Assembly: GCA_018267955.1 (NCBI GenBank) | Contig: JAFDXL010000001.1 | Location: forward strand, 124,001-188,000 | Length of the DNA stretch: 64,000 nucleotides | Direction of reading: 5' to 3' | Origin: Bacteroidota bacterium | Lineage (GTDB): Bacteria > Bacteroidota > Bacteroidia > Chitinophagales > Chitinophagaceae | In this document: piece after piece, positions 36,161 through 42,603 of the stretch | Position numbering within the stretch: the stretch's first letter is position 1 | Layout: each line of letters opens with the position of its first letter | The notes under the pieces: model-generated | What the model saw: the letters and a program-made list of their open reading frames with translations, nothing else | The model's database searches: none | Told to the model about the DNA's origin: nothing | Made by a program: the position numbers and the translations under genes

Positions 36161-37971
36161 CTACCGCAGCAGGGAGATCGTACCCTTGAGTATTTTATTG
36201 ATATGAGTGGTTTCAGGCGTATATTCTATCACATATACATACACCCCCCGTTCTAGGTACCGCCCTTCAATGGTGCCTGTCCATTGTTGTTTAATATCCC
36301 GGCTCTCAAATACCCGCTGCCCCCACCTGTTATATATCGAAATATGATATTGTGATATAGGGCAGGTCTCGAAGACGCCAAATTTATCGTTTACATCATC
36401 CCCGTCGGGTGTAAAGGCATTGGGCACTGCCAGGCATTCTTCGCAGGGGTTAAATACCACTCGGGTAGAATCGCCATAAGTGCCACACTCATTGCTGGTA
36501 ACAAGCCTGTAGAAACCTTCGTGGCGAGGTACAATGCAGCAACTCTGCTCGCCGGTGCTCCAATAGTATTTTACATCGGGGTAAGGGTTGCCTATGCTGA
36601 TGGGTTGCGATACGCACATCTGGTATTCCGCATCCAGTTCATGCTTGGGGGTATAACGGATATCGATATTTACAGGCACCTTCTCACTCTCACATTTACC
36701 TATGGTTTGGGTAATGTAATAGGTGATGGTATTCACATCCTTTGTATAGATGCCGGGTTGAATAGGGCTGCCTATAGGAGAAAACTTGCTAGTGTACCAT
36801 TTCAGGTCTTGCCCTTTAATATCCTTCAGCAACGGGTCTTTTGTCAGCTGGCATATCATGGTATCATGGGCTGCCGGTTTGGGGGTGGGTGATTGTATAT
36901 ACACCCTTACGGTATCTGCCTGTGTACCGCAGGCGTTAGTGGTTTGCAGCCAGTAGGTACCGGGTGTTGCTACGGTAATAGCAGGGCTGGTTGCCCCGGT
37001 ACTCCATTTATAGGTAGTGTAGGGATGATTGGCTTTAATAGTTACGGGCCCATTGTTACAGTCAACAATTTCCCTGCCAAGGTTCAATTTCGAATTGGGG
37101 TCATTTTTCACGATGAAGGTATCCAGGTACACTTTGCAGTCCATCAGGTTTTTGCACCAGTAAATGCCATCTGCCGTCACAGTAATATCCGCAGTGGTGG
37201 CTCCGTTGTTCCATACAAAATCACCGTATTTATTAGCCGTCTGTAAATGCATAGGCAAGGCGCTGCTATTGCAGTAGGTAGAATCGTGCGTACCGGTGAC
37301 GGTGTCTGTCTGGCTAATGCGATACACATTCACATCGTCTATGTACACATATTGCCGGTATGGTATAGAGGGATTGGGCGCAGCGGGAGTGATCATGATA
37401 TGTGCAGGCATACCGTTGTTAAAGCGTCCTATCGTCAGCCATTGTTCACCACCCCGCGCGCGATACACCCCATTCACTTTTATCCAGCCTGCTGTATCGG
37501 TAAGATAGTTCCCGGGAGCATTTTGCAGATGGTAAGGCAGGGATAGAAAGCTTCCCGAAGCCTGCGATACCTGGCTGTTGCTGAAGCTAAGGCCAATATC
37601 ATCTATGGCCATGTAATTAAAATTAAGATTGCTGGTAACTGTTGCACTCACGTAAAAGCTCACACAGTAATCCTGTCCTGCGAGCATGGAAGTGGTGAGT
37701 TTTGTTTCCAGGTATTCGCCAAAGCTATAGGTATTGCCGGGAGTTGTCGATTCTTCCCATAATATAATACCTGCGTAAGCTTCTCCTGTTTTTGGCCTTT
37801 GATAGCCAAAGGCTACTTCCGGTATATGTACGCCCGATGCAGGTACTGCGCATACATTACAATAGTCGGGCGAGGTATATTTCAGTGGGTTCACCCAGTC
37901 TTTTACGGTGGGGAAGGAGCTATAGCCGGGAGAGAAATCGATGCCCGAGATACCATTGGGACAAAAATTAT
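36161..37971 (-). pseudogene. 3' part of a T9SS type B (gliding-motility C-terminal domain) gene, cut by a transposon
   Basis: The minus-strand frame continues upstream to the transposon boundary at 37971 and lacks its own start and signal peptide. The first readable residues are NFCPNGISGIDFSPGYSSF. The middle holds repeated PKD/Ig-like segments of the type TYKWSTGATSPAITVATPGTYWL. The C-terminus is the type B sorting domain (VPNAFTPDGDDVNDKFGVF, ISIYNRWGQRVFES, LERGVYVYVIEY, KGTISLLR). Such proteins are exported by the type IX secretion system and attached to the cell surface or form adhesin-like structures. The missing 36 codons lie at 42331-42438. An internal GTG at 37894 could start translation but would give no signal peptide. 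Confidence 0.9.
37964..37971. repeat. Target-site duplication, left copy
   Basis: AAAATTAT directly before the left inverted repeat. An identical copy follows the right end at 42331-42338. Confidence 0.95.
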
Positions 37972-37994
37972 GGTAACTATACCTTCTTACACGC
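37972..37994 (+). repeat. Left terminal inverted repeat
   Basis: Begins GGTAACTATACC and continues to 37994. It is identical over 23 bp to the reverse complement of 42308-42330, and the match ends at the 24th base. Confidence 0.95.
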
Positions 37995-38049
37995 TATTTT
38001 ACTGATGGCACAACAACTAGCCCGTTATTGTGCTGATATGATAATTTAA

Positions 38050-38331
38050 TTACGATTCTAACCCAAGCCAAGGATTGGCCGATAAAACAATTAGCTTTTT
38101 TAATATAATATTATGCCCTTGACTATTTAATTGTGCTATAATTTGTTCAATATCTGTTTTCCCAGCTGCAAGTTCAACATTAGGTTTCCAAACACAATTT
38201 ATAGGCAATTCATACTTTCGTTTTTGAGGGACATTGCTATCAAACCAATTACTATAATACCCTTTATTAATCATCTCTGTACGAACCATATCCTGTTTGT
38301 CGGATACTTCAAATGTTATAAAAACGTTCAT
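38050..38331 (-). CDS. Transposon cargo gene 3: small protein, possibly Cas2/VapD-like fold
   Basis: A 93-residue protein beginning NVFITFEVSDKQDMVRTEMI, a beta-strand followed by a helix as at the start of Cas2/VapD-type ferredoxin-like proteins. Later ELPINCVWKPN and LKKLIVLSANPWLG could be the second half of such a fold. I have only a visual resemblance, so the family call is weak. Its ATG is 1 bp past the stop of cargo gene 2, making it the third cistron of a tight cassette. Nuclease residues cannot be named with confidence: the only obvious candidates are the acidic residues near the first strand. Confidence 0.55.
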   Translation of the reverse strand: MNVFITFEVSDKQDMVRTEMINKGYYSNWFDSNVPQKRKYELPINCVWKPNVELAAGKTDIEQIIAQLNSQGHNIILKKLIVLSANPWLGLES

Positions 38332-38332
38332 C

Positions 38333-38629
38333 CTAATATAGTGTATTTGTAAGATATTTTTTTAACGTCGACGTAATGCCAAGTATCGTTCCAGTAACTC
38401 CTGATGTATCAATACCTCGTCTCTTTCTTTCATACAAATAATCTTCAAAACTTGACAAGCCATTTTCCTTAATTTTTTCATTAAGATATGTACTTAGTCC
38501 TTGCGTCTGAATAAATTTATCAAACCTTAAATATTCAGATAATTCAGCTTCGTTATTCCTTACTTTTTTTTCAAAAAGCTCTAGGTCTGATAAAGTGAAC
38601 TGTATATTTTCTTCAACTGCCATCATCAA
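38333..38629 (-). CDS. Transposon cargo gene 2: small helical protein of unknown function
   Basis: A 98-residue protein, mostly charged helices (LSDLELFEKKVRNNEAELSEYLRF, FEDYLYERKRRGID), with a glycine/threonine-rich end (DTSGVTGTILGITSTLKKYL) that could be a short membrane-associated helix. It overlaps cargo gene 1 by 4 bp (ATGA-type coupling) and is 1 bp from gene 3. No relatives are recognised. The coupling suggests that the three proteins are needed in fixed proportion. Confidence 0.55.
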   Translation of the reverse strand: MMMAVEENIQFTLSDLELFEKKVRNNEAELSEYLRFDKFIQTQGLSTYLNEKIKENGLSSFEDYLYERKRRGIDTSGVTGTILGITSTLKKYLTNTLY

Positions 38630-39102
38630 CTTGCCGTTTGTTGGTTGCTTTTTACTTCTTTTTTCATTTTTTGGGCTAATTCTGCATCAGCCTTAACCTG
38701 ACTTAAAAGTATCTTTACTTGTTCTGCGTCATCCTCTATTTTCTTCTTATAACTATCAAAATGTTGTTCAAAGTGTCTTTTAACTTCATTTTCTGCTTTA
38801 ACATAAACACCAACATTTATTGCTAATAATAACGTAATAATTATGCCACCAAATATAAGTATATCATCAAATCTTTTGTTAATAGACACAATCTTTTCAT
38901 CTATATTGTTATTGGCAATTTTTAGCGTAATTATATCTTGAACAAGTTCATTTTTATTATTTGTAGTCGTATCAGACGCAGAAAAGGTAGGGTGAAACTC
39001 CTCTACATAAAGCGTTTTTCTGTAATAAAACAATAAACTCAGAGTAATTAATATTCCGATAGCAATACCCAACAAGAGTTTTACTTCTCCAGATAATTTC
39101 AT
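38626..39102 (-). CDS. Transposon cargo gene 1: membrane protein with two TM helices and coiled coil
   Basis: A 158-residue protein. TM1 is at about residues 8-26 (LLLGIAIGILITLSLLFYY) and TM2 at about 83-101 (ILIFGGIIITLLLAINVGVYV). A C-terminal heptad-like coiled coil with many Lys/Glu follows (VKRHFEQHFDSYKKKIEDDA). It heads the three-gene cassette. The 176 bp upstream (39103-39278) are very AT-rich, with TTATATTATATTATAT just ahead of the start. A membrane protein plus two small soluble proteins resembles many accessory or defence-type cassettes, but there is no homology behind that idea. Confidence 0.6.
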   Translation of the reverse strand: MKLSGEVKLLLGIAIGILITLSLLFYYRKTLYVEEFHPTFSASDTTTNNKNELVQDIITLKIANNNIDEKIVSINKRFDDILIFGGIIITLLLAINVGVYVKAENEVKRHFEQHFDSYKKKIEDDAEQVKILLSQVKADAELAQKMKKEVKSNQQTAS

Positions 39103-39278
39103 GGTATTATATTATATTATATAGAGCTTAAATTTAATGGCTGATATTGTAAAAAACAATAGCTTGTAGCTTTAGAGTCGCAAATATAAGGGATAGTTAT
39201 TTCTTAGGATAATACTATATCTCTATAATTGGCTTAATGACTTCTTTTGCCCAAATTGTATATGTATAACTTAATCAT

Positions 39279-40244
39279 TTAGCCTTTTGTTAATTTCTTG
39301 TACGTTATTCTCTCTATATCTGCATTCCTTACAACATGTAGAAATCGAGAGATATTTGAAGTATCCCGCAAATTGTAGCGTGTGGCAAATTCGTTACAAT
39401 ACCTGTGCAGATGCTTAGGGCTCATATAGTGATATATGCCGACATACCCTCTCTTTAACTGGCTCCAAAAGTTCTCAATATTTTGAGTATGAAACTTGTG
39501 GCCATTTTGTTCTGTTATATAACCTCCATTTTCGTGTTTTACGGTGATGTGATGATAAGCATTGCCAATAGTTGAGTATGATCTATAAGCATCTGTTACT
39601 ATCGTTGCGCCTTCTGCAACATTATTATTGATGATCTCATTTAAAGTGTCAGCATCAGTATTTTGAGTAACAAAGGTCATAACCTTACCACCTTTTTCTA
39701 TCAGCCCAACTACGGGTGTTTTATCTGCTGCCGAACGCCCTTGAGAACCTTCTATCTTTTTGTTCTTGTGCCTATTCTTGTTCTTGCCACCCACGTATGT
39801 TTCGTCTGCCTGTACCATATCATTTTCCCCCAATAATTCCGGAGCCGTATCTGCAAGCATGTTACGTATCTTATGGTTCATTAGCCATGATGTCTTTTGA
39901 CTTACTCCTATGCGAGTAGCCAACTCCATAGAACTTATCCCTTTTTTACTGGTTGTAATTTCATAGATCGCCTGAAACCATTTGCGCAATTCTACTTTGC
40001 TACCTTCAAAAATACTATTAGTCCTAACTGTAAAAGGCAGATCGCAAACTCTCTCTGAACATCTGTATGATGGTATATCTTTAAACTTTCCTCTTGGCTT
40101 TACTATATATGGCTTTTTCATAGAACCGCAGTGAGGACATACCGGGCCATCTGTCCATAATTCAGATTCTAAAAACTGATAGCATGTCTTTTCATCCTTG
40201 AAGAAATCATTGAACTGATGTAAGGTTTTGAATGTGAATTCCAT
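39279..40244 (-). CDS. IS1595-family transposase
   Basis: The 321-residue transposase has the family's N-terminal zinc ribbon (CPHCG at residues 36-40 and a C-x4-C pair at 62-67). A helix-turn-helix region follows (ATRIGVSQKTSWLMNHKIRNML), then an ISXO2-like DDE domain. Candidate catalytic residues are Asp147 (VQADETYVGG), Asp218 (IVTDAYRSY) and Glu257 or Asn258 with Lys264 (IENFWSQLKRG); the IS1595 family is known for E/N variation at the third position. It is full length with no frameshift, so the element may still be active. It lies inside perfect 23-bp inverted repeats. Confidence 0.95.
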   Translation of the reverse strand: MEFTFKTLHQFNDFFKDEKTCYQFLESELWTDGPVCPHCGSMKKPYIVKPRGKFKDIPSYRCSERVCDLPFTVRTNSIFEGSKVELRKWFQAIYEITTSKKGISSMELATRIGVSQKTSWLMNHKIRNMLADTAPELLGENDMVQADETYVGGKNKNRHKNKKIEGSQGRSAADKTPVVGLIEKGGKVMTFVTQNTDADTLNEIINNNVAEGATIVTDAYRSYSTIGNAYHHITVKHENGGYITEQNGHKFHTQNIENFWSQLKRGYVGIYHYMSPKHLHRYCNEFATRYNLRDTSNISRFLHVVRNADIERITYKKLTKG

Positions 40245-40359
40245 TGTATTGAATTGTCCTATAAATTTACATTTTGCGTGTAAATTGTACTAATTTATTT
40301 TCTTAAAGTTTCCATAAAAACATGGGAAATAGATAGTAATTCTTATCTTTATGTCATAG

Positions 40360-40432
40360 TACGCCCGCTCGGAATCGAACCGAGATCTGCAACTTAGTAG
40401 GGAGCTGCTCTTTCCTTTTGAGCTACAGGCGT
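40360..40432 (-). tRNA. tRNA-like sequence in the transposon, anticodon position ACU, probably defective
   Basis: On the minus strand 73 nt fold as a class I tRNA: acceptor ACGCCTG/CGGGCGT, D arm GCTC/GAGC with GG in the loop, T arm CTCGG-TTCGATT-CCGAG, a 4-nt variable loop and discriminator A. The invariant T8, A14, G18, G19, T33, T54, T55, C56 and A58 are present. The anticodon stem GCTCC/GTTGC has two mismatched pairs (T29-T41, C30-T40). The loop CTACTAA would present ACU, which is unusual and does not fit a tRNA-Ser because the long variable arm is absent. It is therefore a decayed tRNA or a tRNA mimic. CCA is not encoded. Confidence 0.6.
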
Positions 40433-40533
40433 ATTCAACGAATTACCACTTGTTACCGCAAGTGGTTTTTTCATTTATACAAAGCTCTCTTGCTAATTCA
40501 ATAAAAAACAGGAAAAAATAACCGGGAATTTTT

Positions 40534-40606
40534 GTACACTAAAAAAGTATACAAAATGACGTATACAAATTATGTATACAAATTTGTAGAGTAATTTTGT
40601 GTACAC
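40534..40606. repeat. Cluster of five GTAYAC palindrome-type repeats
   Basis: GTACAC at 40534, GTATAC at 40547, 40561 and 40574, and GTACAC at 40601. The three central copies share GTATACAAA with 14- and 13-bp spacing. It lies in a 394-bp stretch with no protein gene, upstream (on the minus strand) of the tRNA-like sequence and the transposase. It looks like a protein-binding site array, and its role is unknown. Confidence 0.6.
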
Positions 40607-40638
40607 GAAAAAGAATTAAATTTCGGAGACTTGAATTA

Positions 40639-41355
40639 TTAAGTTTTGTCGTTCAATGAGTTATAATGTTTTTGAAATAAATGCTTAGTTGATTTGGCAA
40701 GGTATTCGGTATAATATATGGATGAGGATTGTGTAGACTTGTAGTCTTTTTCAGTTAGTAACAAACCAAATGATACTAAGATGCAACCTGCTATAATGTG
40801 GAGTTTATTTGTAGTTGGATAGTCTCTTTTTCTGGTTGCTTTGTGTTTAAGTTGAGGCTTAAAATTATCGACAATCATTTTGATAAGATTGTCTTTATCC
40901 TTTGTAGTAAGTTGACCTATATCTATATCGGATGAAAGTATTGTTTCAAAGAACCTACTTATTATATCATCTGAATTAATAGTGCTTGTGATTACTGATG
41001 CTGGGAAAGATATTCCATTTGGGAAACTGTTATCAGGGGGGATAATAAATGTTTCCATTCTAATTTTAGTCTGAAAAGAGAAATGTTGATCGTAACGGTT
41101 AATTAACGATAAGGTATTTTCTTTAACCTTCATTATATTTTCATAGTGCTCTAACTGAGGTCTCTCAATTATTTTTTTCATCAAAGCACAGTATTTTTCG
41201 ATAACAGCACTACTAATTTTTTCTTTTGCTTCTATTCTTCTATCAAAAAAATTATGTAGCCTATAAAATGCACAAAATTCATCTTGTGAAAACTTCAGTT
41301 CAAGAATATAGTTCTCTCCATCGTACTTAAACATGAAAACGCAATTTATTAGCAT
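40639..41355 (-). CDS. Transposon cargo: unknown protein with one C-terminal membrane helix
   Basis: The 238-residue protein has no domain I recognise. The N-terminus may truly begin at Met8 (MFKYDGENYILELKFSQDEFC). The central region is helical and contains DIISRFFETIL and LTTKDKDNLIKMIVDNFKPQL. A single hydrophobic helix lies near residue 190 (LHIIAGCILVSFGLLL), followed by a short Ser/Thr/Tyr-rich tail. It is strongly AT-rich and lies inside the transposon, 49 bp downstream of the EGF-like gene on the same strand. It might be co-transcribed with that gene. Confidence 0.6.
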   Translation of the reverse strand: MLINCVFMFKYDGENYILELKFSQDEFCAFYRLHNFFDRRIEAKEKISSAVIEKYCALMKKIIERPQLEHYENIMKVKENTLSLINRYDQHFSFQTKIRMETFIIPPDNSFPNGISFPASVITSTINSDDIISRFFETILSSDIDIGQLTTKDKDNLIKMIVDNFKPQLKHKATRKRDYPTTNKLHIIAGCILVSFGLLLTEKDYKSTQSSSIYYTEYLAKSTKHLFQKHYNSLNDKT

Positions 41356-41403
41356 GAAACTAATAAATTGCTTTTAAATACATTATTTTATACAAGTATT
41401 GAA

Positions 41404-41895
41404 TTATTTGGTTCCTACAAAATTGCAAGATGCCTTGTTCCCATCACTATCAATAACTGTATAATTGATAGACAAAGTATTTCCCGATAAAGATGCACTT
41501 CCGGAAAAGGTATAATAATCTGTATCTATTAATAATGATTGCGAGGGGAAGGAAACAGTAGTTCCTGATACCGTTCCGTAAATATGGCCGCTGAAAGCAT
41601 CAGGTACAGTTATCCATATGGTTTTAGTATCAGCCTGTGCTTTTACTACATACGTTTCAGTGCTACCACAATCATTACCTACATAATTACCTGTAAATTT
41701 ATCATTCTCTTTTTCATTACAAGTCGTACCCTCGTATCCTGTTGGACATTTACAGGTTCCACTTTTACAAGTTCCGCCATGTAAGCATTTAATATCGTTA
41801 CATGGATCTTTAGTACATTGGCTAAATAAGGTAAGACCAAAGAAAAGAATTGTCGTTGCTGCTGTAGCAAGAATTGAAGAAATTTGTTTTTGCAT
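41404..41895 (-). CDS. Transposon cargo: EGF-like domain surface protein
   Basis: A 163-residue exported protein. The N-terminal signal (ILATAATTILFFGLTLFSQC) ends in a cysteine compatible with lipidation, although LFSQC is a poor lipobox. A six-cysteine EGF-like module follows (CNDIKCLHGGTCKSGTCKCP, then GYEGTTCN). The rest is about 110 residues predicted to be a beta-rich domain with SGHIYGTVSGTTVSFPSQ and a final Cys. Bacteroidota often have small EGF-bearing lipoproteins of this type. It is unusual as transposon cargo and could alter the cell surface of the host. Confidence 0.75.
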   Translation of the reverse strand: MQKQISSILATAATTILFFGLTLFSQCTKDPCNDIKCLHGGTCKSGTCKCPTGYEGTTCNEKENDKFTGNYVGNDCGSTETYVVKAQADTKTIWITVPDAFSGHIYGTVSGTTVSFPSQSLLIDTDYYTFSGSASLSGNTLSINYTVIDSDGNKASCNFVGTK

Positions 41896-41898
41896 TTT

Positions 41899-42057
41899 GT
41901 GGTTATTTCAGGATGAAAGAAAAAAAGTAGCGTAGCCATAGTTCTTTTTGTACCTGAGGCTAACCACAGCCCACCAACGCAAAGACATAGCTACGCCATA
42001 ACAGCGTATCAAGTCATATTGTGCGTCAGTGTACTTAAGTGGTTATTTCAGGTACAA
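41899..42057. repeat. Structured intergenic region with repeated GTGGTTA..CAGG motifs
   Basis: GTGGTTATTTCAGG occurs at 41899-41912 and 42039-42052. An inverted relative is at 41948-41967, and it can pair with 42039-42057 as TTGTACCTG/CAGGTACAA plus TAACCAC/GTGGTTA. A second inverted pair, GCGTAGC at 41930-41936 and GCTACGC at 41990-41996, overlaps the first, giving alternative hairpins. It lies between two divergent cargo genes. It might be an operator, a small RNA or a recombination site. Confidence 0.6.
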
Positions 42058-42112
42058 CGCCATGATTAATACTACAGCGCAAAAGTATAACAGAAAAATG
42101 GTAAATTTGATT

Positions 42113-42268
42113 ATGCCTGATAACAGTGAAAATAAACAGCCTGCAAAGAAAGAAAGGGCAAAAAAATACGACAAAAAGCTTGTCGTTAAAGGATCTTTTA
42201 TGGAGGTAATTAAAGCATCAGTAAAAGATGCAAAAAGCAAATCAGCTCCAAAGAAAAAGCCTGAATAA
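42113..42268 (+). CDS. Transposon cargo: small lysine-rich protein
   Basis: A 51-residue very basic protein (MPDNSENKQPAKKERAKKYD at its start, AKSKSAPKKKPE at its end) with a hydrophobic middle KLVVKGSFMEVIKASVKDA. Short proteins of this kind, with a K-[FY]-[DE]-x-K-[LI] plus GSF/GTF pattern, recur in Bacteroidota, but I know of no function. The open frame extends upstream to 42029, with other ATGs at 42059 and 42098; I chose the one that removes the non-conserved N-terminus. TAAATTTG at 42102-42109 lies only 4 bp before this ATG, too close for a normal leader. It is the only plus-strand gene in the element and ends inside a hairpin. Confidence 0.55.
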   Translation: MPDNSENKQPAKKERAKKYDKKLVVKGSFMEVIKASVKDAKSKSAPKKKPE

Positions 42269-42283
42269 TTCTAATCAGGCTTT
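42256..42283 (+). terminator. Hairpin at the right end of the transposon
   Basis: AAAGCCTGA and TCAGGCTTT, 9-bp perfect stem with a 10-nt loop. It covers the stop codon of the small basic gene. The T-run is short on the plus strand and better on the minus strand, so it may block transcription both ways. Confidence 0.6.
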
Positions 42284-42307
42284 AAATTATACATTTATCA
42301 ATATTTT

Positions 42308-42330
42308 GCGTGTAAGAAGGTATAGTTACC
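42308..42330 (-). repeat. Right terminal inverted repeat
   Basis: Reverse complement of 37972-37994 over all 23 bp; ends TATAGTTACC at 42330. Confidence 0.95.
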
Positions 42331-42438
42331 AAAATTATAGTCCTCAAAACTGGGATTGGGTACCAGGTTTTGGCACAGGGCAATGCAAGGGTACATAGAT
42401 AGCAATAGCATCCATATACATAACCTGATATGCCTCAT
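42331..42438 (-). pseudogene. 5' part of the transposon-split T9SS type B gene
   Basis: From ATG 42438 the minus strand encodes exactly 36 codons to the insertion point: a signal peptide (MRHIRLCIWMLLLSMYPC, then IALCQ) and NLVPNPSFEDYNF, a typical mature N-terminus of gliding-motility-type surface proteins. In the present allele translation would run on into the transposon for 10 codons and stop at 42298. Joined to 37963 downward through a single AAAATTAT, the frame continues as CPNGISGIDF without any shift. The same interval includes the right copy of the target duplication (42331-42338). Confidence 0.92.
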
Positions 42439-42603
42439 GTGTGTTTATAACCTTTAGATATAAAGACCTTTATTTATAAATATATGTTGGGTATACAGGT
42501 GTTTTTTTTAGCAAATAGTTGCAGGACAGTATATTTCAACGGCTAGCAGATTTTACAGAACACATCCTAATCTTTATTTTTACGCCGTTCGGATATTTCA
42601 GTT

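Larger units (their letters stand above)
37972..42330. mobile_element. IS1595-family transposon with passenger genes
   Basis: The 4,359-bp element is bounded by 23-bp perfect terminal inverted repeats and an 8-bp target duplication (AAAATTAT). It contains one IS1595-type DDE/DDN transposase at 39279-40244. An 8-bp duplication is typical of the IS1595 family, and passenger-bearing members of that family are known. The cargo is a three-gene cassette, a tRNA-like sequence, a repeat cluster, a membrane-anchored unknown protein, an EGF-like protein and a small basic protein. Base composition is clearly more AT-rich than the flanks. Joining both flanks through one copy of the duplication restores a complete gene, so the insertion is probably recent. 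Confidence 0.95.

Noticed and set aside
36161-37894. A complete surface-protein gene starting at the GTG at 37894
   Set aside because: The frame continues upstream to the transposon end with family-typical sequence, and the true signal peptide is found beyond the element at 42438.
40360-40432. A normal functional serine tRNA with anticodon ACU
   Set aside because: A tRNA-Ser needs a long variable arm, which is absent, and two of five anticodon-stem pairs do not form.
40534-40606. A CRISPR array
   Set aside because: The repeats are only 6-10 bp with 13-27-bp spacing and no cas genes are near; this is a binding-site-like cluster.
41927-42057. An integron attC-like site in the transposon
   Set aside because: The hairpin-forming repeats are real, but the inverse core and core sites do not match RYYYAAC/GTTRRRY, and there is no integrase gene.
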